DNA from: Marinoscillum sp. 108
GTDB lineage: Bacteria; Bacteroidota; Bacteroidia; Cytophagales; Cyclobacteriaceae
Length of the DNA stretch: 64,000 bases
Assembly: GCF_902506655.1 (NCBI RefSeq)
Contig: NZ_LR734808.1
Span: 248,001 to 312,000 of the forward strand
Direction: 5' to 3'
Under the pieces are notes generated by a model. That model was not told the DNA's origin, did not search any database, and worked only from the letters and a program-made list of their open reading frames with translations. Numbering within the stretch: the first letter of the stretch is position 1; each line of letters begins with the position of its first letter. Both the position numbers and the translations under genes were made by a program. Shown here in pieces: positions 24,910-34,614 of this stretch.

Positions 24910-25164
24910 ATGGGGTGTGTCACAGGAAAAAGACAATACGACACCCAAAGTCAGGCTGAAGAAGCACTGATAGAAACGCGCGGCAGATTCGTTTTTAGAG
25001 AAGGGAGCGGGCCAATAGACGTATATCAATGCGATGATTGTGGATATTGGCACTTTACCTCCAAAGGAACAGTGAGCGACTTGCTGAAAAAAGCAGATAC
25101 CAAAAAGCAGATCAGCGATCAGCAAGAAGCTCAGTTTTGGGAAAGAAAATTCAGATCACGTTAG
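24910..25164 (+). CDS. Small zinc-ribbon-like protein
   Basis: 84 residues. YQCDDCGYWHFTSKG gives CxxC followed by an aromatic-His stretch, a half zinc-ribbon like those in short C2-type domains that recognise nucleic acids; a further Cys sits at residue 3. The N-terminus (TQSQAEEAL) and C-terminal basic helix suggest an RNA- or DNA-associated protein. Its stop overlaps the stop of the convergent DUF4494 gene by four bases. Confidence 0.6.
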   Translation: MGCVTGKRQYDTQSQAEEALIETRGRFVFREGSGPIDVYQCDDCGYWHFTSKGTVSDLLKKADTKKQISDQQEAQFWERKFRSR

Positions 25165-25649
25165 TCTTCGTCAGACTCCACCTCAGACAATGGCTTCAGG
25201 TTGGAAGGGATCTTCTCTTCGTCCGGATCGTATGGGTATACTTCCAATATGTTTGTTAAGGTGATAGAAGGAATGTCATAGGGGACCAGCATTGAGTTTA
25301 GGTGATCTTCAATACGCTCATACGCTTGCTTCACATGATCTGCGCTCACCAGCAGGTAGGTGTTGATTTTCACCTCTTTGTCGCTATCTCCATCTACAGT
25401 GGCATAGACTACTTTGCTTTTGAACCATTTTTCAGAGTCCTCATGATGAATCACTTCGGCTATGTTGGTTTTCGTGATTTGTGTCACTGTGAATTCTCCT
25501 GAAATATCCCGTTCGCATATTTCGTACATACGACTTTCGGCATCAGTATAGGAAACTGCATCCATCAGATAAGCATCAGTTACCTGCTTGAGCATTCCAT
25601 CATCCAATTCCTTATTGTGTTTCACTTTACACGAATACCAGATCTTCAT
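25161..25649 (-). CDS. DUF4494 family protein
   Basis: 162 residues, soluble, acidic. The N-terminal WYSCKVKHNKELDDG and the VTDAYLMDAVSYTDAE segment are typical of DUF4494, a Bacteroidota family of unknown role. A TATATTTG -7 element precedes it at 25681-25688. Tail-to-tail overlap with the zinc-ribbon gene. Confidence 0.8.
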   Translation of the reverse strand: MKIWYSCKVKHNKELDDGMLKQVTDAYLMDAVSYTDAESRMYEICERDISGEFTVTQITKTNIAEVIHHEDSEKWFKSKVVYATVDGDSDKEVKINTYLLVSADHVKQAYERIEDHLNSMLVPYDIPSITLTNILEVYPYDPDEEKIPSNLKPLSEVESDED

Positions 25650-25680
25650 TTCTTTTGAGGTTATTTTTTAAATAGGGCTG

Positions 25681-25688
25681 CAAATATA
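25681..25688 (-). promoter_or_regulatory. -7 element of the DUF4494 gene
   Basis: TATATTTG on the minus strand, an exact TAnnTTTG, 31 bases before the start codon. Confidence 0.5.
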
Positions 25689-25801
25689 TGCCGATGATCA
25701 GGATCAGAAAACCTAATCCGCGATCAATTGGAATTCTTTTTTCACAGACTAAATCCAATAGGAAAATTTCATAAAGCAACCATAGGTTAACCCTATATAA
25801 A

Positions 25802-25833
25802 TTGGGCAAGACCTTTTTTAAAAGGTAAATTTG
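25802..25833 (+). promoter_or_regulatory. Promoter of acetoacetyl-CoA synthetase gene
   Basis: TTGG at 25802, then 20-21 bases, then TAAATTTG at 25826-25833, an exact TAnnTTTG at the spacing usual in Bacteroidota. The start codon is 31 bases downstream. Confidence 0.5.
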
Positions 25834-25864
25834 AGACTTCAGAAAACCCCAAATAACCCCAATT

Positions 25865-27832
25865 ATGACCCCAAAACACCCCAAAATCCTCTGGAGTCCA
25901 TCCGATAGCTTAAAAGCTGATAGTAATCTGGCTGCTTATATGAGCTGGCTACATGATGAGCGTGGATTAACCTTTTCAAACTACGATGCACTTTGGGAGT
26001 GGTCAGTGTCGGATACACGCGCGTTTTGGCAATCGATCTATGAGTATTTTAAGGTGATCAGTCACCATCCTTACACAGCGGTACACTCGGATGACCTCAT
26101 GCCAGATACCCGATGGTTTGATGGAGCCACCTTGAACTATGCCGAGCATATTTTTAGAAATCAAAATGAGCAGCATCCGGCCATCATTTTCAGAGCCGAG
26201 GGTCGGAATACGGTGGAGATTTCATGGAGAGAACTGCGTGATCAGGTGGCAGCAATGGCTTCATTCCTTAAGGCAAGGGGCGTGGAGAAAGGTGATCGGG
26301 TAGTGGCTTTTTTGCCTAATTGCCCGGAGGCAACAGTTGGCTTTTTAGCGGCTTGTTCCCTGGGGGTAATTTGGTCCAGCTGTTCACCGGACTTTGGTCC
26401 TAGCAGCGTGGTGGATCGGTTTCAGCAGATTACTCCGAAAGTACTGATTACCGTGGACGGCTACCGGTATGGCGGGAAGGAGTTTGATAAGAGCGCCGTG
26501 GTCCGCGAAATTGTAGACAGGTTACCCACCCTCGAAACCATTGTTGAGATTCCGTACCTGCAAAATGAAAAATTATTAACAAAGTCTGTCTCCTGGGCTG
26601 AGGTGGTGCGCACGCCGTTTGAAGGACTTGATTTCACTCCTGTGGACTTTTCTGATCCTATTTGGGTGCTTTATTCCTCGGGAACCACTGGCCAGCCCAA
26701 GGCGATTACTCATTCTCATGGGGGCACCTTGCTGGAGCACCTGAAGTATGTGAGTTTTCACAATGATGTGAAGCCTGGTGAGCGTTATTTCTGGTTTACC
26801 ACCACAGGTTGGATGATGTGGAATTTTGTGCAGGCTACGCTGCTTGTAGGGGCCACCATCGTAATTTACGATGGAAGTCCGGGATTCCCTGATCTTGGTG
26901 TGTTGTGGCAGATGGCGCAAGATCATCAGATTCAGCATTTTGGTACCAGCGCACCCTATATTGTGGCCTGTATGAAAGCTGGTCTTGCTCCGGGGAGGGA
27001 TTTTGACCTGAAAACCCTTCGCTCAATTAGCAGCACGGGATCTCCACTGCCTCCCGAGGGTTTCGATTGGGTCTACGAAGCGGTAAAGAAGGATTTGTGG
27101 CTCTGTTCGATGAGCGGAGGCACGGATGTTTGCTCTGCTTTTGTGGGAGGGTGTCCGCTTGAGCCTGTGTACGAAGGTGAGATACAGCGTCGGGCATTGG
27201 GATGCGCGATGTATGCTTTTGATGACGAAGGCAAGCCCTTGGTGGGAGAGGTTGGCGAAATGGTAGTTACCAGCCCCATGCCTTCTATGCCTATTTACTT
27301 CTGGAATGATCCAGACAAGGTGCGCTATCGCGAAAGCTACTTCGAAATGTTTCCTGGTATTTGGCGACATGGGGATTGGCTGTCTATCACAGAGCGCAAT
27401 ACCCTGGTAATTCACGGAAGATCCGATGCCACACTCAACAGGCACGGCGTACGTATTGGTACCGCAGAGATTTATCAGTCAGTGAGCAAGATTGAAACAA
27501 TCGTGGATAGCCTGGTTGTCAATCTGGAGTTGGATGGAGGCAGGCATTTCATGCCCTTGTTTGTGGTGCTGAAAGAGGGACAAGCGCTGGATGATCAATT
27601 GATCAAACAGATCGGCCATCAACTAAAAACGGATTTCTCACCCAGACACATTCCTGACACAGTGGTTTTGGTGCGAGACCTGCCGTATACCATCAGTGGT
27701 AAAAAAATGGAGGCACCAGTCAAGAAGATACTTATGGGTAAACCGGTGGAGAAGGCGGCCAACCTTGGGGCCATGCGCAACCCGGAATCATTGGATTTCT
27801 TTGTGACTTACGCAAAGCAAGTTCCGGTCTGA
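25865..27832 (+). CDS. Acetoacetyl-CoA synthetase (acetoacetate-CoA ligase)
   Basis: 655 residues, an acyl-adenylate ligase of the acetoacetyl-CoA synthetase type. Activates acetoacetate to acetoacetyl-CoA with ATP. AMP-binding motif LYSSGTTGQPKAITHS near residue 275, TTGWMMWN, SGGTDVCSAFVGG and the C-terminal catalytic Lys region YTISGKKMEAPVKK near 620. The N-terminal WSPSDSLKADSNLAAYM region is also typical of the family. It is a single gene with its own promoter; ketone-body or leucine-degradation genes are not adjacent. Confidence 0.93.
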   Translation: MTPKHPKILWSPSDSLKADSNLAAYMSWLHDERGLTFSNYDALWEWSVSDTRAFWQSIYEYFKVISHHPYTAVHSDDLMPDTRWFDGATLNYAEHIFRNQNEQHPAIIFRAEGRNTVEISWRELRDQVAAMASFLKARGVEKGDRVVAFLPNCPEATVGFLAACSLGVIWSSCSPDFGPSSVVDRFQQITPKVLITVDGYRYGGKEFDKSAVVREIVDRLPTLETIVEIPYLQNEKLLTKSVSWAEVVRTPFEGLDFTPVDFSDPIWVLYSSGTTGQPKAITHSHGGTLLEHLKYVSFHNDVKPGERYFWFTTTGWMMWNFVQATLLVGATIVIYDGSPGFPDLGVLWQMAQDHQIQHFGTSAPYIVACMKAGLAPGRDFDLKTLRSISSTGSPLPPEGFDWVYEAVKKDLWLCSMSGGTDVCSAFVGGCPLEPVYEGEIQRRALGCAMYAFDDEGKPLVGEVGEMVVTSPMPSMPIYFWNDPDKVRYRESYFEMFPGIWRHGDWLSITERNTLVIHGRSDATLNRHGVRIGTAEIYQSVSKIETIVDSLVVNLELDGGRHFMPLFVVLKEGQALDDQLIKQIGHQLKTDFSPRHIPDTVVLVRDLPYTISGKKMEAPVKKILMGKPVEKAANLGAMRNPESLDFFVTYAKQVPV

Positions 27833-27938
27833 TTCAGCACGCACCTATTGGGGTCGCAAGGGTCCTTACATCGAAAATGTCCTGGAGATAAGGAAGCTGT
27901 CACCTAGTTTACTTATTTTGGTGTAAATCTCCAGCCAG

Positions 27939-30761
27939 ATGATGAAATACCGTTATTATTTATGCTTTTTGCTGCTGTCTTTTTTGACACTTACAAGCAC
28001 CTTTTCTCAGGAAAGAGAGCAGGATAGTCTGAGGCACCTGCTCCATCAACTAGACGAAACCGAACCAGAGAAACTAATAGAAGCTCATAATGCCCTGGCC
28101 TGGAGTTACAGAGATATCAGGCCGGATTCAGCACTCTATCATGCCAACAGTGCACTGAAGCTGGCTCGAAGAAATGGGTATGTGGATCAGGAGATACAGT
28201 CCATCAACTACGTGGGCGTGGCGTACCGAAACTTAAGTAACTTTTCAAAGGCCTTTGAGAAATACCTGGAGGCGCTCAAACTGTCGGAAGAGGCCGGGAA
28301 TGGCGAGCAGCGGGGCTATTCACTGATTAATTTGGGTAATCTTTACCTGTATCAAACCAACTTTCATGGAGCCATTAAGTACTTCATTCAGGCACTTGAC
28401 CAGGCTCAGAGTCTGGCAGATAAGCGTATGGTGGCTTATTGTTTTCTGAATCTCGGCAGGTCTTATAAAGGGATAGCGGAGTATGGACAGGCTGAGCTCT
28501 ATTTTAAGCAGGCCATTGAAATCAGAAAGGAGCAGGGAGACCTTTATGGACAACTGGCGTCAGAGATAGACTTGGCTGAGGTTTATTTGCTGCAAGGCGA
28601 CCTGCGCAAGTCTGAGCAGTATCATCTGAGCCTCATCCAGCGACTGGAGGAAATGGACAATCCACGGATGCTAGCAGTGGTCTATAATAACATTGCCAAG
28701 ATTTATCTCTCGAGAAATGAATTAAAAAAAGCAGAAGGGTATGCTTACAAAGCTATTGAGAGTACACGAGATATCAACTCCAGGTTTGAAGAGAAGAATG
28801 TTTGGGAGAACCTCAGTAAGATTTATGCCAATGGGGATAATTTTGAAAGAGCCTTTGAAAGTCATGTGAAATATGCTGAGCTCAATCAGCAGCTGTTCAG
28901 TGAAGAGAATATTCGAAAGATCGAACAACTCAAGGGACAGTATGAAATGGAGCAGCAGGAGGTAGAAAATGAGTTTTTACGAAAACAAAGCGAACTCAAC
29001 GAACAGGTGATCCGTACCCAGCGCATCATGATCACTGTTTCGGTGATCGGTATACTCTTATTTCTCACCATGACCATCATTTCCGTAAGGGGATACCTGG
29101 TGAAAAAGAAACTATCCAACGAAATCAGTAAGCAGCGGGACGAGATTAGCCGTGACAAGGAGCTCATACAGCAGCAATCAGATAAACTAATGGAACTGGA
29201 CAAGGCTAAGTCACGATTTTTCGCGAACGTATCCCATGACTTACGCTCACCATTGAGTTTGATCATTGGCAACCTGGAGATGCTGCGTGAAGACGAGGAT
29301 GTCGTACTCAGCTCCAGAGCCATCAAAAATCTTGAAACAGGCTATAAAAACTGTAAGAGACTTCTCTACCTCACCGATGAGATCAATGACCTGACCAAGC
29401 TGGAGGAGGGTAAAATCAACCTGAAAAAAGAAGTGGTTCGGTTTGGCTCCTACCTGGAGATGTTGGCGGAAATGTTTGTGGGGACAGCCGAGTACAAAGG
29501 CGTAAAGCTCACCTGTAAGAACAATATTCGAAAGGAAGAAACAGTCTTCATTGACCCACGACAGTTCGAGAAAATATTTTATAACCTGGTCTCCAATGCA
29601 GTGAGACATACTTCACGTGGAGATAAGATTACCATTGAGACCTTTATGGAGCAGGACAACATCCTGCTTCACATCACCGATACCGGTGAGGGGATCGCTC
29701 AGGAGAGTTTGCCTTATGTTTTTGATCGGTTTTATCAGTCAAAAAATAACGAATACAGGAGTAGGGAAGGGCTGGGGATAGGTCTCGCACTTGTGAAAGA
29801 GCTGGTAGAGTTACATAATGGTAAAATCACTGTGGAGAGCACCCTTGGGCTGGGTACGTCCTTCAAGTTGAGTTTCCCCAAAGTGGTATCAGAGTCTGAG
29901 CACCTTACGGTTCCACATACATTTACTTACGTGTCTGAGCGCAAGCACCTCTATGACGATCTGGATAGAGAAGAACGAGCCGGAGCCAGTGTGCCCAAGA
30001 CCGAGGAAATGGAAACCATACTTATTGTGGATGACCACCCGGAAATCAGGTACCACATCAGGCAAATTCTTGAAGACGATTACCACATCATAGAGGCAGC
30101 CCATGGTATAGAGGCACTTGAACTGCTCAAACATAATGAAGTGGATCTGATGATCTCAGACCTGATGATGCCCTGGATGGATGGCTTTGAGTTGATAGAG
30201 TCCATTAAATCCAACCCTGAGCTAAGCAAAATACCCATTCTGGTAGTCTCTGCGCGTATTTCGGACTCCGATCAGGAGAAGGTGCTCTATCAGGGCATTA
30301 ATGATTACCTGCAGAAACCTTTTCAAAAGAAGGAGTTAATGCTCAGAATTGGTAATCTGTTGCAACAGAAGAAGAATTATGAGGACTCAGAAGGGGATGT
30401 TTTTGGCAGACTGGCCGACAAGCAAAACCTGGACACTGTAGAAAAAGATATCCTGTCTCGGCTGGAGCAGATCGTAATGGAGAAAATTGATGACGAGAAC
30501 CTATCGGTCTACGACCTGGCAGATGCCATGGCTGCAAGTGAGCGTCAGGTGTACCGACTGGTGAAGAAGATTACAGGTCTTACGCCTTTCGAATATGTCT
30601 CAGAGGTAAGGCTTAAATACGCTGAATATTTGATCAGGAAGGGAAAAGTGAAGAATGCCTCCGAAGCAGCGAGAAGCATTGGACTGAAGAACGTAACCGC
30701 CTTTGGCAAGCAGTATGAGAAAAAATTTGGAGTAAAGCCTTCAGAAGCTATTAAAGGCTAG
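27939..30761 (+). CDS. Hybrid two-component regulator: TPR sensor, kinase, receiver, AraC output
   Basis: 940 residues on one chain. Signal peptide (1-24), periplasmic TPR repeats (about 30-340), coiled coil, one membrane helix (about 361-387), second coiled coil, HisKA domain with phosphoacceptor His433 (FANVSHDLRSPLS), HATPase with NAVRHTS, DTGEGI and GLGIGLAL, receiver domain with IVDDHPE, phosphoacceptor Asp near 740 (MISDLMMPW) and the K of LQKPF, and a C-terminal AraC helix-turn-helix (about 840-940). It senses a periplasmic signal and binds DNA directly. Unlike sugar-sensing HTCS it has TPRs in place of the propeller/Y_Y_Y sensor, so the signal is unknown. Confidence 0.93.
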   Translation: MMKYRYYLCFLLLSFLTLTSTFSQEREQDSLRHLLHQLDETEPEKLIEAHNALAWSYRDIRPDSALYHANSALKLARRNGYVDQEIQSINYVGVAYRNLSNFSKAFEKYLEALKLSEEAGNGEQRGYSLINLGNLYLYQTNFHGAIKYFIQALDQAQSLADKRMVAYCFLNLGRSYKGIAEYGQAELYFKQAIEIRKEQGDLYGQLASEIDLAEVYLLQGDLRKSEQYHLSLIQRLEEMDNPRMLAVVYNNIAKIYLSRNELKKAEGYAYKAIESTRDINSRFEEKNVWENLSKIYANGDNFERAFESHVKYAELNQQLFSEENIRKIEQLKGQYEMEQQEVENEFLRKQSELNEQVIRTQRIMITVSVIGILLFLTMTIISVRGYLVKKKLSNEISKQRDEISRDKELIQQQSDKLMELDKAKSRFFANVSHDLRSPLSLIIGNLEMLREDEDVVLSSRAIKNLETGYKNCKRLLYLTDEINDLTKLEEGKINLKKEVVRFGSYLEMLAEMFVGTAEYKGVKLTCKNNIRKEETVFIDPRQFEKIFYNLVSNAVRHTSRGDKITIETFMEQDNILLHITDTGEGIAQESLPYVFDRFYQSKNNEYRSREGLGIGLALVKELVELHNGKITVESTLGLGTSFKLSFPKVVSESEHLTVPHTFTYVSERKHLYDDLDREERAGASVPKTEEMETILIVDDHPEIRYHIRQILEDDYHIIEAAHGIEALELLKHNEVDLMISDLMMPWMDGFELIESIKSNPELSKIPILVVSARISDSDQEKVLYQGINDYLQKPFQKKELMLRIGNLLQQKKNYEDSEGDVFGRLADKQNLDTVEKDILSRLEQIVMEKIDDENLSVYDLADAMAASERQVYRLVKKITGLTPFEYVSEVRLKYAEYLIRKGKVKNASEAARSIGLKNVTAFGKQYEKKFGVKPSEAIKG

Positions 30762-30764
30762 TCT

Positions 30765-30950
30765 TCAGTTTGAAGACTGGCCTGAATAAGCGATTTCGGT
30801 AAGTTGTGCCTGATAAAATGAGTCAAAATAACTGTTTCGCATGCTTGGATTCCCTACGAATACATCATCATTTTGAAAAAACTCATTGGTTTTTTTGCTA
30901 TTAAGAAGCTTGTTTAATCCTCTGGAAATTTTATTTTTTCTATCACCCAT
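30765..30950 (-). CDS. Small 61-residue protein, second of a tandem pair
   Basis: Starts MGDRKNKISRGLNKLL and is polar, rich in Asn, Ser and Phe/Tyr, no membrane segment. It begins six bases after the stop of a 36-residue membrane peptide gene and both follow the DUF4249 gene on the same strand, so they could be the end of that operon. Its last codons lie within a perfect hairpin (GTCTTCA-gtt-TGAAGAC, 30761-30777) shared with the end of the hybrid regulator gene. I recognise no family. Real gene status is uncertain. Confidence 0.4.
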   Translation of the reverse strand: MGDRKNKISRGLNKLLNSKKTNEFFQNDDVFVGNPSMRNSYFDSFYQAQLTEIAYSGQSSN

Positions 30951-30956
30951 GGTTTC

Positions 30957-31067
30957 TCAGTAATAAATAAATTGGTCATTGGAGGCTTCTTTGGCCTTGT
31001 TGACAAGCGTAATGCCCATTATCATGAGTATTAGCGTAGCACAGAAAATGATCAATTTGTTGAACAT
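30957..31067 (-). CDS. 36-residue single-helix membrane peptide
   Basis: ATG at 31067, TGA at 30957-30959. MFNKLIIFCATLILMIM and the following residues form one hydrophobic helix, then a polar tail ending FIYY. It is 55 bases after the DUF4249 gene stop and six bases before the 61-residue ORF. Such peptides can be secreted signals, toxin-like peptides or partners of membrane complexes. Too short for confident calling from sequence alone. Confidence 0.4.
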   Translation of the reverse strand: MFNKLIIFCATLILMIMGITLVNKAKEASNDQFIYY

Positions 31068-31121
31068 ATTACAGGAAAGGCAATGATTTGATAGACCACC
31101 CCTAAAGAATGTGTAAAAAAA

Positions 31122-31949
31122 TTAATTAATTCTTAAGGAGTCCTGTCTCACCGAGGCTACACCATAGTAGCCAAGTACCTGAGTGGTGCTACTCAGATAG
31201 TGCAGATTGCCCTTCACGGGAGCTGGAGACACTGAGGATACTGTGCCCAACGTGGTGGTCTGTGACTTGAGAAGACTCAGGTATTCGTAAGCTTTTTGTG
31301 ATATTTCCAGTTTTTCCACCGTGATTTTATCACCCAGCTGATATTCAAAATTAGTGAAGTCATTTTGGTAAGCATTACCATCAAAAAATCGGTCACTGAG
31401 GAGGACTAAATATTCGGGATCGGAGAAAAGCGTGTCATTTTTGTACAATTTCCATCGGTAATAATTTCTCGCGCTTCCTTCATCCTTCGCAAACGCAATA
31501 GGATAGTACACTTTTTCATCTATTTGAGGGTCTTCTTCAGACGGCCGCAGGTAAAAGTCGAAAGCGAGACTGTCGATCTCTGAGGCAGGCTGAATCATCT
31601 CCATATTTGACTCAACGATGCTGCCATTGGGCATACTGATCCGTATCCAATAGGAGTTATAGGGCTGCCCTGCAAACGGGATATCAGAGAGGTATAGCCC
31701 ATTCGATTGATGGGAAAAGGTAAACTGTTCGTTTCGGCTGCTTCTGACCTGTATTTCTGCATCCGAAACAAAACGATTGGCTTCACTGCTGAGGAATTCC
31801 TGGGACCTGGAAAGCCTGACATATTGTTGAGTATCCTGGTCTGTCAGCCAGCCCTCCACCACCAGAAAAGAAGACGAGGCGGTAGGGAGGTCATCTGTGC
31901 CACATGCCAGTAGAATAATTGCGAGCGATATGGTGAGAATGTGTTTCAA
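31122..31949 (-). CDS. DUF4249 lipoprotein
   Basis: 275 residues with a lipoprotein signal (LLAC at residues 13-16). FLVVEGWLTDQ near the start, VRLSRSQEF and the later YYRWKLYKNDTLF are typical of DUF4249, which pairs with STN-type TonB receptors as a surface lipoprotein, much as SusD pairs with SusC. The start seems to be TTG at 31947-31949, overlapping the receptor's stop as TTGA; the signal peptide begins exactly there and no ATG follows until far downstream. Confidence 0.85.
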   Translation of the reverse strand: MKHILTISLAIILLACGTDDLPTASSSFLVVEGWLTDQDTQQYVRLSRSQEFLSSEANRFVSDAEIQVRSSRNEQFTFSHQSNGLYLSDIPFAGQPYNSYWIRISMPNGSIVESNMEMIQPASEIDSLAFDFYLRPSEEDPQIDEKVYYPIAFAKDEGSARNYYRWKLYKNDTLFSDPEYLVLLSDRFFDGNAYQNDFTNFEYQLGDKITVEKLEISQKAYEYLSLLKSQTTTLGTVSSVSPAPVKGNLHYLSSTTQVLGYYGVASVRQDSLRIN

Positions 31950-34555
31950 AACTTAAAGTTGTAAGTGATGGCCGGGATTACCGAATCGAAAATGGTGTAA
32001 GGCTCAATGGTGGTCACCCCCGACTGTTTATCTTCCTTGAAGAAATAGGAGTACACATTGTTCCTGCCATAAGCATTGTAAACCACCAGGGTCCAGTAAT
32101 CTTCGAAACGTTTTGGGGTACCGTCTGCTTTGAATTGTTTTCCCTGCCATTTTACAGATAAGTCCAGTCGGTGATAGTCTGGTAGACGACTCTGGTTTCG
32201 ATTACCGAAATGAGGAATCAGGTTGCCTTCATAAATGTATTTGCCTAATGGCAGGGTAAAAGGTCTACCAGAATTGTATTTGAAGCTGAAAGATCCGCTG
32301 AGCCTGGGGAGAAACTTATAGATACCTACCAGCGAGATATCGTGTTTTTTATCATAGTTGGATGGAAAGTATCGACCGTTGTTGATGGTTTCCTCATCAA
32401 ATTGCCCAGCCACTTTGATTTCACTTCGGGAGAGGGTGTAGCTCAGCCATCCGGTAAATTTGCCCTCATTCTTTTTAAGGAAAAATTCCATACCATATGC
32501 TCTACCCATTCCGGTAAGCAGCTCGGTTTCAGGATTGGGATTGAAGAGGAGGTCTGCTCCATCCTTGTATTGCACCATATTGACCAGCCGCTTGAAATAG
32601 CCATCCACATAGGTTTCCCACTTATTGTCTTTAAAGTTCTGATAGATACCTAGAGAATAGTGATGGGAAGTGGTAGGTGCGATGTGAGAGTCGCTTAGTT
32701 TCCAGATATCCGTTGGGGCGGGAGTGATGGTGCTGGAGATCAGGTGGAGGTATTGCAGAGATTTGGTGTAGCTGGCCTTGATGCTGGCTTGCTCACTGAG
32801 GCGATAAGATACTGACGCCCGCGGCTCCCATCCGTAGTAGGACTTCATGATTTCCAGAGCGCCGAAGGTCAGTGTATCCGTAATGCTCTCATTGCTTCTG
32901 GGAAGCTCCGGGTCGTATTGGTAGATGGTGCCAGCACCTAAATAATGGAGGGAGGAAATCCTGAAACCATAGAGTGCAGAAAACTTTTTCCCCAATGTGG
33001 CTTCATGACTCAGGTAGATAGCACTTTCCACGCCATGTTCTGAATCCAGATAAAGGGGATTGGATGAAGAGGTTTGCTCATCAAAGGGAATTCGGTCCCC
33101 GGGTTTGAGTCTGTGAAATATGGTGCTGCCACCAAATTTGAGTTCATGCTTTGGGGTAATCACATACCCCCAATCGGACTTAGCCGTGTAGTCAATGATC
33201 CTGGACTTTCCTATAAAACTGGCAGCTTCTCTTGGCTGGGTGATTTTGTAATTGTATTCACTCAGAATGGCCGAAAAATTCGCAAATACCCTACGGCCAA
33301 AGAGATGATTCCACCTGAGAGAGAAATTGCGGTTGCCCCAGTTTCTCACCGTCTCAAAAGTGTTGGTATTCCGGTCATTGCCGAAATACCCCGAAAAGTA
33401 GAAGGTATTCTTTTTGTTGTACTTGAGATTGATCTTGGCATTCAGATCCTGAAAGCTGGTGCTTGTATTATTATCCAGGGATAAATCGAAAATGGATTGC
33501 CTGCCCGAAAGGATAAATGAGCTTTGCTTTTTCTTGATGGGCCCCTCAGCGATGAAGCGGGCAGATACTAAGCCGATACCTCCAGTGAAGTGATAATTTT
33601 GATCGTCTCCTTCTTTTTGATGAACTGAGATCACCGATGACGCCCGGCCTCCATAGCTTGGCGGGATGAACCCTTTCATGATCTCCACATTATTCACAGC
33701 TTCCGGATTGAAGACCGAGATCAACCCATAAAGGTGGTTTGGGTTGTATACAGTGGCTTCATCCAGAAGGATGAGGTTTTGATCCGTACTGCCCCCACGT
33801 ATGTTCAGGCCGTTGGCATCTTCCCCCAGCGTTTTGATGCCGGGGAGCAGTGTGGCGCCCTGCAGCACGTCTACTTCGCCCAGGAAGTAGGGGATTTGCC
33901 CTTCTGTACTCAGGTTGAGGGTATTGATACCCGGGATCAGGCTGGATACGTTAAAATCCGGCTCAATTGCAGAAATGGTTATTTCATTGAGCTCATTCAC
34001 CTTTTGAGCCAGCATGAAATTTCGGATGTGCCCTTTACTCAGATCAATGGTGTCCAGAATGTCTTCGTATCCAATAAAGCTGACTCTCACCACATGCTCA
34101 CCTGCGGAAAGTGAAAGTGAGAAGTAGCCGTAGCTATTGGTAATCACACCGTTCAGGCTGCCGGGTTCGTATACAGCAGCGCCTATTAGTGCCTCGCCGC
34201 TTTCCAGGTCACGTACGGTTCCTCGTATGGTTTGAAGTTCCACTGTTGGCTTTTCGTAGCTAATAGCCACAATATTGCCATTGACGGTATAATTAATTCC
34301 TGTTTGAGTTTTCAGTGCTTTCAGGAAGTCTTCATAAAGAAGTTGGCTGCTTTTGAAATTGCATCGAGCATTTGGGAGCTTGCTACTACTATAGGCAATG
34401 GGAAAACCCTGGGCTTTGGCGGTTTGCAGTGCAGAATCCAGGGTGTAGCTGTAGGTCGCCAATGTAATGGGCCTCTTCAGGATTTCCTGAGCCGTGCCCG
34501 TCGTGCAAAACAGGGAAAAAATCAAAACGAAAAAGGCTAGGAGAAATTTTGGCAT
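31946..34555 (-). CDS. TonB-dependent receptor with N-terminal STN signalling domain
   Basis: 869 residues. Signal peptide (cleavage near GTAQ), STN/secretin-like domain (about 35-100) that passes a signal to FecR, carboxypeptidase-regulatory-like beta domain (about 110-195), plug domain (about 215-330, GEDANGLNIRGGSTDQNL in parts as LNIRGGSTDQ) and a 22-strand barrel ending in a C-terminal aromatic residue (YNFKF). It imports a ligand across the outer membrane and reports occupancy to FecR and the ECF sigma factor encoded upstream. The DUF4249 lipoprotein gene overlaps its stop. Ligand unknown; siderophore or glycan are both possible. Confidence 0.92.
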   Translation of the reverse strand: MPKFLLAFFVLIFSLFCTTGTAQEILKRPITLATYSYTLDSALQTAKAQGFPIAYSSSKLPNARCNFKSSQLLYEDFLKALKTQTGINYTVNGNIVAISYEKPTVELQTIRGTVRDLESGEALIGAAVYEPGSLNGVITNSYGYFSLSLSAGEHVVRVSFIGYEDILDTIDLSKGHIRNFMLAQKVNELNEITISAIEPDFNVSSLIPGINTLNLSTEGQIPYFLGEVDVLQGATLLPGIKTLGEDANGLNIRGGSTDQNLILLDEATVYNPNHLYGLISVFNPEAVNNVEIMKGFIPPSYGGRASSVISVHQKEGDDQNYHFTGGIGLVSARFIAEGPIKKKQSSFILSGRQSIFDLSLDNNTSTSFQDLNAKINLKYNKKNTFYFSGYFGNDRNTNTFETVRNWGNRNFSLRWNHLFGRRVFANFSAILSEYNYKITQPREAASFIGKSRIIDYTAKSDWGYVITPKHELKFGGSTIFHRLKPGDRIPFDEQTSSSNPLYLDSEHGVESAIYLSHEATLGKKFSALYGFRISSLHYLGAGTIYQYDPELPRSNESITDTLTFGALEIMKSYYGWEPRASVSYRLSEQASIKASYTKSLQYLHLISSTITPAPTDIWKLSDSHIAPTTSHHYSLGIYQNFKDNKWETYVDGYFKRLVNMVQYKDGADLLFNPNPETELLTGMGRAYGMEFFLKKNEGKFTGWLSYTLSRSEIKVAGQFDEETINNGRYFPSNYDKKHDISLVGIYKFLPRLSGSFSFKYNSGRPFTLPLGKYIYEGNLIPHFGNRNQSRLPDYHRLDLSVKWQGKQFKADGTPKRFEDYWTLVVYNAYGRNNVYSYFFKEDKQSGVTTIEPYTIFDSVIPAITYNFKF

Positions 34556-34614
34556 TAATTTCTGAAACGAATCTTTACGAAGATCGATTGACTTTAATGC
34601 CGCAAAAATAAAGC

